Shown piece after piece: positions 44,601-53,585 of a stretch of DNA of 64,000 nt. Where the stretch lies: contig NZ_JBFATZ010000002.1 of assembly GCF_040678635.1 (NCBI RefSeq), forward strand, positions 611,913 through 675,912, given 5' to 3'. The notes below the pieces were generated by a model. The model ran no database searches and had not been told where the DNA came from. It was given only the letters and a program-made list of their open reading frames with translations. The translations under genes were made by a program, and so were the position numbers. Within the stretch, counting starts at the first letter, position 1. Each line of letters starts with the position of its first letter. The stretch comes from Thermopolyspora sp040678635. Its GTDB lineage: Bacteria; Actinomycetota; Actinomycetes; Streptosporangiales; Streptosporangiaceae.

Positions 44601-45329
44601 TCAGGTCATGGTCTTGCCGCCGTTGACGGCCAGCCGCTGCCCGGTGATGAACCGGGCGCCGGGGGAGGCGAGGAACGCGACGGCCTCCGCCACGTCGATG
44701 GGCTCGCCCATGTGGCCGAGCAGGACGCCCTCCCGGTAGGCGGTCACGTCGGCTCCGGCGTGCCGTTCGACCGGGATCCAGCCGGGCTCCACGGTGTTGA
44801 CGGTGATGCCCAGCGGCCCGAGCTCCCTGGCCCAGGAGCGGGTGAGGCCGTGCATGGCGGCCTTGGCCGAGACGTAGTGGCCGAATTCGGCGTTGCCGAG
44901 GTCGGTGACCTCGCTGCCGACGTTGATGATGACGCCGGAGCCCGCCGCGCGCATGTCGGGCAGCACGGCCTGCAGGATCAGCAGCGGCGCCTTGACGAAG
45001 AAGCGGAGCTGGTCGAGGTGGTCCTGCCAGGTCTGCTTCTCCAGGGGGATCTCGGGCTGCGGGCCCGTCGCGTTGTTCACCACCACGTCGATCGGCCCGG
45101 CGTTCCGCCGGATCTCGTCGATGCCCTGGCGTACCGACTCCTCGTCGGTCACGTCGAACTGGGCGACATGGGCGGAATGTCCCCGGGAGGCGATGCGCTC
45201 GGCCACGGCGGCGGCCCCCGCGGAGTCGTGGGCGTAGTTCACCACGACGGTCCGGCCGTCCGCCGCCAGCCGTTCGGCGATGACGGCGCCGAGCCCGCGC
45301 GAGGCACCGGTGACAAGGGCGCATCCCAT
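44601..45329 (-). CDS. SDR family oxidoreductase (3-ketoacyl reductase-like)
   Basis: 242 residues. ALVTGASRGLGAVIAERLA cofactor site, VVNNATGPQ, IINVGSEVTDL, Tyr-Lys pair in GHYVSAKAAMHGL, and C-terminal FITGQRLAVNGGKTM. Excellent GGGAGGAAAAGG ribosome-binding site. Lies convergent to the MHS transporter; shared pathway is possible but not shown. Confidence 0.9.
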   Translation of the reverse strand: MGCALVTGASRGLGAVIAERLAADGRTVVVNYAHDSAGAAAVAERIASRGHSAHVAQFDVTDEESVRQGIDEIRRNAGPIDVVVNNATGPQPEIPLEKQTWQDHLDQLRFFVKAPLLILQAVLPDMRAAGSGVIINVGSEVTDLGNAEFGHYVSAKAAMHGLTRSWARELGPLGITVNTVEPGWIPVERHAGADVTAYREGVLLGHMGEPIDVAEAVAFLASPGARFITGQRLAVNGGKTMT

Positions 45330-45417
45330 CCTTTTCCTCCCATTGGTAGAGATTCGCCCCTAATTGTCCATGCGGCTCCCCGCGCTCACTACCTCCCGCG
45401 CTCCCCGTGCCCGGCGC

Positions 45418-46059
45418 TCACGGCTCGGCCGCGAACTCCGCCCCCGCGCCCGACCCGGCCGCCTCGCCCCCGGCCCGGCGTCGCCGGACGTACCGAACCA
45501 CCTCCACCACGACCGTCACCCCGATCGCGATGCAGAACCCGAGCAGCAGCCCCCCGAGCGGATCCTGCTCGAACGCCGCCCCGCCCACATAGCCGATCAT
45601 CGTGGCGTAGCAGCCCCAGGAGGTCGCCGCGATCGCGTCGAAGAACGCGAAACGCCGCCGCGAGTAGCCCACCGCCCCCGCCGTGACCGTGGTGGCCGTG
45701 CGCGCGCCCGGAATGTACCGGGCGATCACCAGCACCAGCCCGCCGCGCTCGCGCAGCGCCCGGCCCGCCCAGTCGAACACCGGCCGCGCCCCACGCCGGT
45801 CGCGCAGCCGCCCGATCGACGATCTGCCGAGCAGGTACGCCACGTGGTCGCCGGCGAACGCCCCCACGGTCGCGGCGGCGATGACCAGCGGAACGTTCGG
45901 CACGCCCGTCGAGGCCGCGAAAACACCGGCCGTGATCACCGCGGTCTCGCTGGGCACCACGGGGAAGAACGCGTCCACCGCCGCCACCAGCGCGATGGCG
46001 GCGTACACCCACGGCGAGGTGATCGCCTGTTCCAGAAAGTCGAGAATGGCCTGGGACAT
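45418..46059 (-). CDS. DedA family membrane protein
   Basis: 213 residues from ATG 46059. Motifs: VAAVDAFFPVVPSETAVITA, GAFAGDHVAYLLGR, VIARYIPGARTATTVTAG and GYSRRRFAFFDAIAATSWG, the conserved DedA glycine/arginine loops. DedA proteins are thought to translocate undecaprenyl-phosphate or phospholipids. Single gene; upstream in-frame extension to 46122 is Arg-rich and unlikely. Confidence 0.92.
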   Translation of the reverse strand: MSQAILDFLEQAITSPWVYAAIALVAAVDAFFPVVPSETAVITAGVFAASTGVPNVPLVIAAATVGAFAGDHVAYLLGRSSIGRLRDRRGARPVFDWAGRALRERGGLVLVIARYIPGARTATTVTAGAVGYSRRRFAFFDAIAATSWGCYATMIGYVGGAAFEQDPLGGLLLGFCIAIGVTVVVEVVRYVRRRRAGGEAAGSGAGAEFAAEP

Positions 46060-46218
46060 GGCTGCACTCCGGTCAGATCGATGACGATGTCGGACCGGGA
46101 GGCGCCATCCCGGCGGCTTCACCTCACTGTGCCGCCGCCGGAACCGCCGCGACCATTCGGGATCACCCGGATTCGCCCATGCCCGTGCCCCCGGATCCCC
46201 TAGGGGAGACTCAGGAAT

Positions 46219-47301
46219 TCACCCCGACAGGCGGTAGAAACGCCAGAACGGGAAGTCGATCGGCACCAGCTCGAAGCCCGTGAACCCCGCCTCCTCGGCC
46301 CAGCGCCGCACGGTCGGGGCGCGCAGGATCGTGCCCGCCGCCTCCACCGGTTTCTCCGCCATCGTCGCGGGCAGGCAGTGCAGCACGCTGAACCCGAACT
46401 GCATGCGCTCCAGCAGATCCGCCTCCGGGGTCAGCTCGTCGGCGACGCGCTCGTCCGCGATCAGCACCGAGCCCCCCTCGGCGAGCACCGACCGGGCCGC
46501 CCGCAGCGTCCCCACCGGGTCGCCCATGTCGTGCAGCGCCTCGAACACGGTCACCAGGTCGTACGTCTCGCCCTCGCGCGGCGCCGCCGCGTCCCCGACG
46601 ACGAACGACACCCGGTCGGCCACGCCCTCCTTCGCCGCCGCCTCACGCGCCTCGGCGACCGACTCCTCGTCCAGGTCCACGCCCAGCACCCGCACCCGCG
46701 GGTACGCCTGGGCCAGCACGATCGACGAGTTCCCCAGCCCGCAGCCCAGGTCGAGCACCCGCGCCGGCGGGTTGGCCCGCAGCCGCGCGTCCACCTCGGG
46801 CATCGCCGGCAGCCAGCTCGCGGTGTACTCGTGCAGGAACGCTGGCCGGTTGAAGTGCGCGATCCCGTGCCGGATGTGCCGCCCGAAGGCGTGGTACGGC
46901 ACGCCGCCGCCGGTGCGGTAGGCGGCCAGCAGGTCCGGCAGCACCTTCGCGATCCCGGCCAGCATCACGATCCCGGGCGCGGCGTGGAACGGGCTGTCGC
47001 CGTCGAGCAGCACCTCGGCGTGGCCCTCGGCCAGGCGGTAACGCCGCTCCTGCGCCGGGGCGGACACCTCGTCGCACAGCAGGTAGCCCGCCGACGTCTG
47101 CTGCTCCAGCCACTCCCGGGCGTACCGGCGGGCGATCCCGGCCCGCGCGGCCAGCTCCGTCTCGTTCGCCGACCCGTGCTCGGCGATCGCCGCGTACAGG
47201 CCGAGTTCGAGGCCGAGGAACACACTGAACGTCTCAAGCGACGTGGTGAGATCGCTGATCAGCTTGTCCGCGAACGCTTCGCGGGGATCGGTGACGGTCA
47301 T
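46219..47301 (-). CDS. Class I SAM-dependent methyltransferase with N-terminal winged-helix-like domain
   Basis: 360 residues. N-terminal helical domain about 1-120 (LGLELGLYAAIAEHGSANET, then TELAARAGIARRYAREWLEQ) as in O-methyltransferase-like proteins. SAM site VLDLGCGLGNSSIVLA (motif I), LGVDLDEESVAEAREAA, VTVFEALHDMGDPVGTLRA. ATG 47301 has AAGGAGATGCG. Small-molecule target unknown. Next to the divergent SARP regulator; the intergenic region has shared TGTACGC words. Confidence 0.88.
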   Translation of the reverse strand: MTVTDPREAFADKLISDLTTSLETFSVFLGLELGLYAAIAEHGSANETELAARAGIARRYAREWLEQQTSAGYLLCDEVSAPAQERRYRLAEGHAEVLLDGDSPFHAAPGIVMLAGIAKVLPDLLAAYRTGGGVPYHAFGRHIRHGIAHFNRPAFLHEYTASWLPAMPEVDARLRANPPARVLDLGCGLGNSSIVLAQAYPRVRVLGVDLDEESVAEAREAAAKEGVADRVSFVVGDAAAPREGETYDLVTVFEALHDMGDPVGTLRAARSVLAEGGSVLIADERVADELTPEADLLERMQFGFSVLHCLPATMAEKPVEAAGTILRAPTVRRWAEEAGFTGFELVPIDFPFWRFYRLSG

Positions 47302-47973
47302 CTCGCATCTCCTTGCTTCACTCAGCGGGCCGCCGAGACGCCATCTCCACGCGTATCCGGCGAACCCGCGCCAAAGCCGGACCTGTCGCCCGGCGTTCGC
47401 GCCGAGCGTCGCAAAGGCCGCCTTCACGCCGCGTACAGCGCGTTGTACGCCTGCCGAAACCGCCCGCACGCGGGGACGACGCGCCGTTCGGCCGCTGTGG
47501 TCACCTTCCATCGCCGACCCACGTTCCGGCGGCGGGCCGCGCTCGCCGTGTGCGCCGGGCGCGGTCGGCCTCCCGGCGCGAGGCGCGGGCCGTAGGCATC
47601 CGCCGCCGAGGCCGTTCGTGGTGCTCGCCACGAAGAACGCGATCGGTCGGAGGGCGCCCCGCCGGGACCTCCGGCTCCTCCTGCGCGATGGGGTGGTGCA
47701 CCTTCACGCGGAAGGCCTTCACGGTGCTGACCGACCAGGCACCATCGGTGCCTCTCACACGGCGGCACTCCGCCGAGCACTGGTGCCCTCTCGCGGACGC
47801 GAGTGAGACAAGTGAGAGCGGAGCCGTGGAGCACGTGTCGCGAGCGCGCCCCCGCGCAGGCCGCCCTGGTCCGCCGCCCCCGTTGTACGCGTTTTGTACG
47901 CCAAGCTCCGCTGCTATGCGCCTATGGGTATTTGTGCGTGGATCGGCGGGCGACCGCGAAGCACAGTCGCCTT
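47302..47973. promoter_or_regulatory. Divergent intergenic region with TGTACGC half-sites
   Basis: 672 bases without a supported gene. GCGTACA and TGTACGC form an inverted repeat at 47431-47450, and TTGTACGC recurs as a direct repeat at 47883-47901 (TTGTACGCGTTTTGTACGC), 72 nt before the SARP start. Candidate binding sites for a common regulator. Confidence 0.45.
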
Positions 47974-50877
47974 GTGGAGCTGGGAATTCTGGGACCCCTG
48001 GTCGTCAGCCGCGACGGACGGCCGATCGAGGTGCGCGGCGAGCGCCAGCGCGCGCTGCTCGCCGCGCTGACGCTGCGCGCGGGCACGGTGGTGCCCTTCG
48101 ACCGGCTGGTGGACGAGGTGTTCGGCGACGAACCGCCCCGCGACGCCCGCAACGCCCTGCAGACCTACATGGCCCGCCTGCGCCAGGCGCTGGGCGCGGA
48201 CGGCGTGCTCACCCGCCCGCCCGGCTACCTCCTCGACCTGCCGCCCGACGCGGTGGACGCGACGCGCTTCGGCGCTCTGATCGCCCGCGCCGCCGAGCGC
48301 GGCGTCGCCGCCGGCGACCGCCTGGCCCTGCTGGAGGAGGCGCTCGGGCTGTGGCGCGGCCCCGCGCTCGCCGAATTCGGCTTCCCGTACGCCCAGGCCG
48401 AGGCGGCGCGGCTCACCGAGCTGTGGCTGAGCGCCCGCGAGGAGCGCGCCGCCGCCCTGCTCGACCTCGGCGACACGGCCTCCGCCGCCGCCGACCTGGA
48501 GGCGCTCACCGTCGCCGAGCCGTGGCGGGAACGCGCCGTCCTGCTGCTGGTCACCGCGCTCGCGCGGGCGGGCCGTACCCCCGAGGCCCTGGCCGCCTGC
48601 GCCCGGCACCGCGACCGCCTGCGCGAGGACCTCGGCCTCGACCCCTCACCCGAGCTGCGCGCGCTGCACCAGCGGGTGCTGCGCGGCGAACTCGCCCAGG
48701 CCCCCCTGACCGGCGGCGCCCGGCGCGGGCCGCGCGTCCCCGCCCGGCCCACCTCCTTCATCGGGCGCGACGAGGAATCGCGCATGCTGCGCAAGTCCCT
48801 CGCGCAGGAGCGGCTCATCACCCTGGTCGGCCCCGGCGGCGTCGGCAAGACCCGGCTCGCCGAGCACGCCTGCCGGGCCACCTGGTGGGCCGACCTCGCC
48901 CCCCTGCCCCCGGGCGCCGACCCCGACGCGGTCGTGCGCGCCGTCGCCGAGGCCGCCGGACTGACGCAGCAGCCCGGCGGCACCATCGCCGACGCCCTGT
49001 ACGGCTGGGCCGCCGCGGCCGAGGGCACCCTCGTCCTGGACAACTGCGAGCACGTGCTCGCCTCCTCCGCCGCCGTCGCCGAACGCCTGCTGACCACCCG
49101 GTCCGCGCTGCGCGTCGTCGCCACCAGCCGGGAACGCCTCGGCCTGCCCGGCGAGCGGGTCATCGACGTGCCGCCGCTGCGCGAGGACCAGGCGGTCGAG
49201 CTGTTCCGCGACCGCGTGCCGCTCGCCGGGTACGCCCCGGAGCCGCAGTCCCTGCGTACCATCGAGCTGATCTGCCGCGCCCTCGACCACCTCCCGCTCG
49301 CGATCGAGCTGGCCGCCGCCCGCATCGGCACCCTCACCGCCGACGACCTCGCCGCCCGCCTCGACGCCCGCTTCTCCCTGCTGCGCCGCGGCCACGGCGA
49401 GGACCGGCACCGCACCCTGGACGCCGTCGTCTGCTGGTCCTTCGACATGCTCGGCCCGGCCGAGCAGCGCCTGTTCCTGCGCCTGTCGGTGTTCGCGTCC
49501 GCCTTCGACCTGTCCGCCGCCGAGACCGTCGCCGTCGACGACGCGCCCGACGGCGCAGCGGATCCGTGCCTCGTGCCGCGCGAGCGGGTCGCCGACCTGA
49601 TGGCGCGGCTCGTCGACCGGTCGATGCTGACCCGGCCCGGCGACGCGGGGGTGGGCCGCTACCGGATGCTGGAGACGCTGCGCGCGTACGCCGCCGCCCG
49701 CCTGGCCCCGGAGGAGGCGCGGCGGATCCGGCGGCGGCACGCGGAGATGATGGCCCGTTTCGCCGAGCGCGCCGAGCGGGGCCTGACCGGGCGGGACGAA
49801 CTCGACTGGGTGCGCGCGATCGACGAGCGCATGGACGACCTGCGCGCCGCCTGGACCTGGGCGCGCGACGCCGCGGACGCCGACCTGATGGTACGGCTCG
49901 CCGCCGCCCTCGCCCGATACGGCTACTGGCGGGTGCGTACCGACATCCTCGGCTGGGGGAGCGCCGTCGTCGAGGCCGCCGCCACCGACGCCGCCGTGGC
50001 CGGGCACCCGCGGATCGCCCGGGCGTACGCCGCCGCGGCGGGCGCGGCGTACGTCGACGGCCGCCTCGACCGCGCGCTTGAGCTGGCCCGGCGCGGTGTG
50101 GAGGCCGGGGGAGGGGACGATTCCCCGCGCGCCGCCACCGCCCTGGAGGCGCTGAGCGACGTGATGCTCGTGCGCGGCGACCTCGACGCCGCCCTCGCGG
50201 CGTCGAGCGCCCAGACCCGTCTCGCCGGCGACGATCCGGTCGAGCGCGCCATCGGCATGGGCAACCAGGCGCTGGCGCACTCCTACGCGGGCGACGACGC
50301 CGCGGCCCACGCCCTGGCGGTGGCGGCGGCGGACCTGGCGGCCCGGTCGGGAAACCCCACCGCCATCTGCTTCACCCGCTTCACCGAGGGCGAGGTGCTC
50401 GCCGACCTGCGGCCCGGCGACGCCGACGCCGCCCTGGTCGAGGCCGAGGACGTCGCCACCCGGGTCGGCAACCCGTTCGTCGCCTGCCTGGCGCTCAGCG
50501 CCCGGGTGGCGTTGCGCGGCCGGCACGGGCCGCCCGCACCCGCGACGGAGCTGTTCCGCGAGGCGATCCTGCGGTGGCGGCGGCTCGGCAACCGCACCCT
50601 GCTCGTCACCGCCCTGCGCAACCTGGTGCCCCTGCTCGCCCGTACGGCACGCGACCACGAGGCGGCGGCGCTGGCCGCGACCCTGGGCCGGGCCGCGCCC
50701 GCGGAGCCGTACGGGGCCGAGGCGGGCCGCATGACGCAGGCCCTCGACGCGGTCCGCGCCCGCCTCACCGAGGCGGAGCTGTCCCGCGCCACCCGCGCCG
50801 GGGCGTCCCGCACCCTGGAGGAGGCCGCCGACCACGTCATCGCGCTGCTCGGCGGCACCCGCTCCGCCCCGAGGTGA
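47974..50877 (+). CDS. AfsR/SARP family transcriptional regulator (BTAD, NB-ARC, TPR-like)
   Basis: 967 residues. N-terminal OmpR-like winged helix (VELGILGPLVVSRDGRPIEV to PPGYLLDL, about 1-90), bacterial transcriptional activation domain about 95-240 (RFGALIARAAERGVAAGD, ALARAGRTPEALAACARHRD), STAND ATPase with Walker A GPGGVGKTRLAEH near 288 and Walker B GTLVLDNCEHVL, then a helical-repeat sensor region to the C-terminus. SARP regulators often activate secondary metabolism, but no biosynthetic cluster is in view. GTG 47974 is chosen at the family N-terminus; the ribosome-binding site is weak. Confidence 0.88.
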   Translation: MELGILGPLVVSRDGRPIEVRGERQRALLAALTLRAGTVVPFDRLVDEVFGDEPPRDARNALQTYMARLRQALGADGVLTRPPGYLLDLPPDAVDATRFGALIARAAERGVAAGDRLALLEEALGLWRGPALAEFGFPYAQAEAARLTELWLSAREERAAALLDLGDTASAAADLEALTVAEPWRERAVLLLVTALARAGRTPEALAACARHRDRLREDLGLDPSPELRALHQRVLRGELAQAPLTGGARRGPRVPARPTSFIGRDEESRMLRKSLAQERLITLVGPGGVGKTRLAEHACRATWWADLAPLPPGADPDAVVRAVAEAAGLTQQPGGTIADALYGWAAAAEGTLVLDNCEHVLASSAAVAERLLTTRSALRVVATSRERLGLPGERVIDVPPLREDQAVELFRDRVPLAGYAPEPQSLRTIELICRALDHLPLAIELAAARIGTLTADDLAARLDARFSLLRRGHGEDRHRTLDAVVCWSFDMLGPAEQRLFLRLSVFASAFDLSAAETVAVDDAPDGAADPCLVPRERVADLMARLVDRSMLTRPGDAGVGRYRMLETLRAYAAARLAPEEARRIRRRHAEMMARFAERAERGLTGRDELDWVRAIDERMDDLRAAWTWARDAADADLMVRLAAALARYGYWRVRTDILGWGSAVVEAAATDAAVAGHPRIARAYAAAAGAAYVDGRLDRALELARRGVEAGGGDDSPRAATALEALSDVMLVRGDLDAALAASSAQTRLAGDDPVERAIGMGNQALAHSYAGDDAAAHALAVAAADLAARSGNPTAICFTRFTEGEVLADLRPGDADAALVEAEDVATRVGNPFVACLALSARVALRGRHGPPAPATELFREAILRWRRLGNRTLLVTALRNLVPLLARTARDHEAAALAATLGRAAPAEPYGAEAGRMTQALDAVRARLTEAELSRATRAGASRTLEEAADHVIALLGGTRSAPR

Positions 50878-50930
50878 CGGCCCGCGATCACGGCCTGCGA
50901 TGATGATCCGTGATGACCGCCTGCGATGAC

Positions 50931-50951
50931 GGCTGCGGTCATACCGCAGCC
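50931..50951. terminator. Bidirectional terminator hairpin
   Basis: GGCTGCGGT and ACCGCAGCC form a perfect 9-bp stem with a 3-nt loop between the convergent SARP and VC0807-like genes. Confidence 0.6.
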
Positions 50952-51078
50952 AGTGCGGCGACCACATCGCTTCGCCGGGTCATTGTTCCCAAGGCACCGC
51001 AGCGGGGCGCGGATACACGGTGCCGACCGGCGCCATAGGGACGGCGTCCGGTCGGCTGAAGGTTCGCGGACACCCGCA

Positions 51079-51735
51079 CTACGCGGCGGGCGCCAGGGCC
51101 TTCGGGGGCGGAGTCTCGGCGTGCAGGCGGCGCAGCACGCGGCGGAAGGCGATGACCGAGAAGGTGACGGCCAGGGTGCTCACCACGGCGACGGCGCTGG
51201 TGCGGACCAGCAGGTAGGTGCCGACCGACTCGTGCAGCAGCAGCCAGATGCTCATCGTCGAGTTGACCAGCAGCACGAAGGCCCACAGCAACGTGATCCG
51301 CGCGAAGAACCGGCGCACCCGCTCGTGCCGCAGGACGAACGCCGGAAGGTGGATGTAGTCGAGCGTGAGCCGCTCGACCAGCGGGCGGCGCAGCCGTACC
51401 GAGGCGAGGAAGGCCATCGCGATGCAGATGGTGCCCAGCTCGGGCTGGATGAAGTAGACGACGTGGCTGCCCGTCCACCAGCCGAACGCGGACCGCGCCG
51501 TGATCGCCATCGCGGCGACCAGCATCGTGCCGGGCACCGGCCTGCGCCGGATCAGCCGCCACCCGATGCCCCCGTACACCCACGCCAGCACCGCGACCAG
51601 ACCGCCGGTCAGCCCCAGCACCGCGAAGGCCGTGTAGAAGACCGCCAGCGGCGCCACCACGCCTTCCAGCAGCCGGGGGGTGGCCTGCTTGATCAGCGCG
51701 GTCATCCGAGGAAGGGCGAAGGACGGGTGGCTCAT
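51079..51735 (-). CDS. VC0807-like membrane protein
   Basis: 218 residues, about six membrane segments (VVAPLAVFYTAFAVLGLTGG, GTMLVAAMAITARSAF, TLLWAFVLLVNSTMSIWLLL). Resembles the uncharacterised VC0807 family of integral membrane proteins. Start ATG 51735. No functional clue from neighbours. Confidence 0.7.
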   Translation of the reverse strand: MSHPSFALPRMTALIKQATPRLLEGVVAPLAVFYTAFAVLGLTGGLVAVLAWVYGGIGWRLIRRRPVPGTMLVAAMAITARSAFGWWTGSHVVYFIQPELGTICIAMAFLASVRLRRPLVERLTLDYIHLPAFVLRHERVRRFFARITLLWAFVLLVNSTMSIWLLLHESVGTYLLVRTSAVAVVSTLAVTFSVIAFRRVLRRLHAETPPPKALAPAA

Positions 51736-51937
51736 AGTGCTGCTGCTCCAACGAGACGACGGAGGACCGACGCTAAGGCTTCGTCGCCTACCCCGATGCT
51801 GGATTATCAAAAGTGGCAAACGCGGCTCACGGGCGACGTGCCTCCGTTACCTTACGACAGAAGACCGTCTACCATCACGGTTTGGCCACAATTGGCAGCG
51901 CTAAACGGTAATTATCCACACTCGACGTGGTGAGTGA

Positions 51938-52636
51938 TCAGCCCAGGGTGGCGGTGGCCAGCTTCGCGCCGAACCCCAGGAACAGCGCCCCCACCGTGGA
52001 CGTCATCCCCGCCGACAGCTTGCGCCGCCGCCGGAACTGCGTCGCCAGGAACGTGCCGCTGAAGATCAGCACGCTCAGGTACGCCACGCTGAAGAACTGG
52101 CAGATCGCCCCCAGGATCAGGAACGACAGCGCGGGCGCGCCGTACGCCGGATCCACGAACTGGATGAAGAACGACACGAAGAACAGGATCGCCTTGGGGT
52201 TCAGCAGGCTCACCATGAGCGCCTTGCGGAACGGATCCCCGCCCGCCTCCTTCTCGCCGGCGTCGGCGAGCGCTCGCCCGGACGCCTCCGCGGAACCGGC
52301 CGCAACCTCCGTCGCCGCCTCGGCCGCGGGCGCCCGCCAGGCCCGCCACGCCGAGCGCAGCATCTGCAGGCCGATCCAGGCCAGGTACGCCGCACCCGCG
52401 TACTTGACGATCGCGAACAGGACCGCGTTCGACTTCAGCAGCGAGGCGACCCCCGCCGCCGACAGCACCATCAGCACCGTATCCCCGACGAAGACCCCGG
52501 CGGCGGCGCGATACCCCTGCCGCACCCCGTTCCGCGCGGCGGTCGCCAGCACGAACAGGGAGTTGGGCCCCGGCAACAAGATGATCAAGAACGCGCCGAT
52601 GACGTAGGTCCACAGGTTGTTGATGCCGAAGAACAT
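51938..52636 (-). CDS. LysE/LeuE family amino-acid exporter
   Basis: 232 residues. LysE-type N-terminus YVIGAFLIILLPGPNSLFVL, GYRAAAGVFVGDTVLMVLSA, FRKALMVSLLNPKAILFFVS; about six helices. Central hydrophilic loop (about 105-140) is Ala/Glu-rich and longer than in typical LysE proteins. Closest in style to leucine exporter LeuE. Confidence 0.88.
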   Translation of the reverse strand: MFFGINNLWTYVIGAFLIILLPGPNSLFVLATAARNGVRQGYRAAAGVFVGDTVLMVLSAAGVASLLKSNAVLFAIVKYAGAAYLAWIGLQMLRSAWRAWRAPAAEAATEVAAGSAEASGRALADAGEKEAGGDPFRKALMVSLLNPKAILFFVSFFIQFVDPAYGAPALSFLILGAICQFFSVAYLSVLIFSGTFLATQFRRRRKLSAGMTSTVGALFLGFGAKLATATLG

Positions 52637-52726
52637 GCTTCACCGTTTCCGATGGCACAAATGATGACGATGAGGAAACTCCACGTTATCCGTGCCATGT
52701 CATCGCTTTCCACTCGGTTTCATCGG

Positions 52727-52747
52727 CGGACGCGGGTGGCCCGTCCG
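52727..52747 (-). terminator. Hairpin after the last tRNA of the array
   Basis: CGGACG and CGTCCG arms around a 9-nt loop, downstream (minus strand) of tRNA-Arg(CCG). Possible terminator of the array transcript. Confidence 0.35.
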
Positions 52748-52801
52748 AGCGCACCCGATCACCTCGCACAGTGGAAGACATCTCGGCGTGTCCGTTGACA
52801 G

Positions 52802-52872
52802 TCCCCCCGCCCGGAATCGAACCGGGAGGCCGGGCTTCGGAGACCCGGCTGCACATCCATTGCCGAGGGGCG
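52802..52872 (-). tRNA. tRNA-Arg(CCG), degenerate
   Basis: Anticodon loop CTCCGAA gives CCG. T-arm CCCGG-TTCGATT-CCGGG is intact. Acceptor pairing is only about 5 of 7 (CGCCCCT against CGGGGGG) and the D-arm is reduced. No encoded CCA. Its 5' end abuts the CCA of the preceding tRNA-Cys. Confidence 0.6.
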
Positions 52873-52875
52873 TGG

Positions 52876-52945
52876 AGACGCGGGAGGGAGTCGAACCCTC
52901 CTTTGCGGGCTTTGCAGGCCCGCCCCCGCACCGGCGAACCGCGCC
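52876..52945 (-). tRNA. tRNA-Cys(GCA)
   Basis: Anticodon loop CTGCAAA; acceptor GGCGCGG pairs fully with CCGCGTC (one G-U); discriminator U73 as expected for Cys. CCA is encoded at 52873-52875. D-arm is imperfect. Confidence 0.8.
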
Positions 52946-53036
52946 AAGACGGCCAGAGACGGCCGCGTGACGGACGGCGGCGCATGGCGATCGTGCGGCC
53001 GTCCGCTGTGGACAAAATGGGTGGGCTAGGGGTGGG

Positions 53037-53124
53037 TGGGCAAGGCAGGAGTCGAACCTGCGACGGCCCCGAAGGGCTCCGGTTTTACAGACCGGTGCGA
53101 CCATCCGGCAGTCGCCTCTCACCC
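53037..53124 (-). tRNA. tRNA-Tyr(GTA)
   Basis: Class II tRNA with anticodon loop CTGTAAA, long variable arm (AGCCCTTCGGGGCCGTC), acceptor GGGTGAG/CTTGCCC with two wobble pairs, T-arm GCAGG-TTCGACT-CCTGC, A73. No encoded CCA. Confidence 0.88.
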
Positions 53125-53126
53125 GG

Positions 53127-53208
53127 GGTGGATGACGGGACTCGAACCCGCTCGGCATACGCCACCGGAACCACAATCCGGCCCCTCGACCACTTCGGGA
53201 TCATCCAC
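53127..53208 (-). tRNA. tRNA-His(GTG) on a class-II-like body
   Basis: Anticodon loop TTGTGGT gives GTG; acceptor GTGGATG/CATCCAC is perfect and discriminator is C73 as in tRNA-His. The variable region is 13 nt (TGGCGTATGCCGA) and can form a GGC/GCC stem, and the D-loop GAAGTGGTCGA resembles Ser/Leu tRNAs. The base before position 1 is C, so G-1 is not encoded. Confidence 0.75.
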
Positions 53209-53210
53209 GG

Positions 53211-53283
53211 TCGGCCCAGCAGGATTCGAACCCGCGACATCCGGTTTGTAAGACCGGCGCTCTTCCATCTGAGCTATGGGCCG
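53211..53283 (-). tRNA. tRNA-Val(TAC)
   Basis: Anticodon loop CTTACAA; acceptor CGGCCCA/TGGGCCG perfect; canonical D-arm TAGCTCAGATGGAAGAGC; A73. 2 nt from the His gene. No encoded CCA. Confidence 0.92.
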
Positions 53284-53298
53284 TTCGTCGTGTCGTGG

Positions 53299-53373
53299 CA
53301 GCCCCAGCAGGATTCGAACCCGCACCGGACCCGGTTCCGTAAACCGGCGCTCTCTCCATTGAGCTATGGGGCC
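53299..53373 (-). tRNA. tRNA-Arg(ACG)
   Basis: Anticodon loop TTACGGA; acceptor GGCCCCA/TGGGGCT (one G-U); D-arm TAGCTCAATGGAGAGAGC; G73. CCA is encoded at 53296-53298. Confidence 0.92.
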
Positions 53374-53394
53374 TTGGGAGCCGGCACGGCTCCG

Positions 53395-53467
53395 CACTCG
53401 TGACGGGACTCGAACCCGCACCTCTCACCGTGACGGGGTGACGCTCGTCCGATTGAGCTACACGAGC
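53395..53467 (-). tRNA. tRNA-Asp(GTC) with C33
   Basis: Anticodon stem TCACC/GGTGA with loop CCGTCAC: anticodon GTC but C instead of the near-universal U33. Acceptor GCTCGTG/CACGAGT (one G-U), G73 as for Asp. No encoded CCA. Next to the TetR gene. Confidence 0.8.
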
Positions 53468-53585
53468 ATCCGGGACCGGCGATCTCGTCCCGGGCGAGGA
53501 GGTCGAAACGGTGCCACTGCGAACCCGCCTCGTGTTCCGACCGCGCGGGACGCGCCCGCATCCCGCGCGTACTCGGGCGTCAGCG

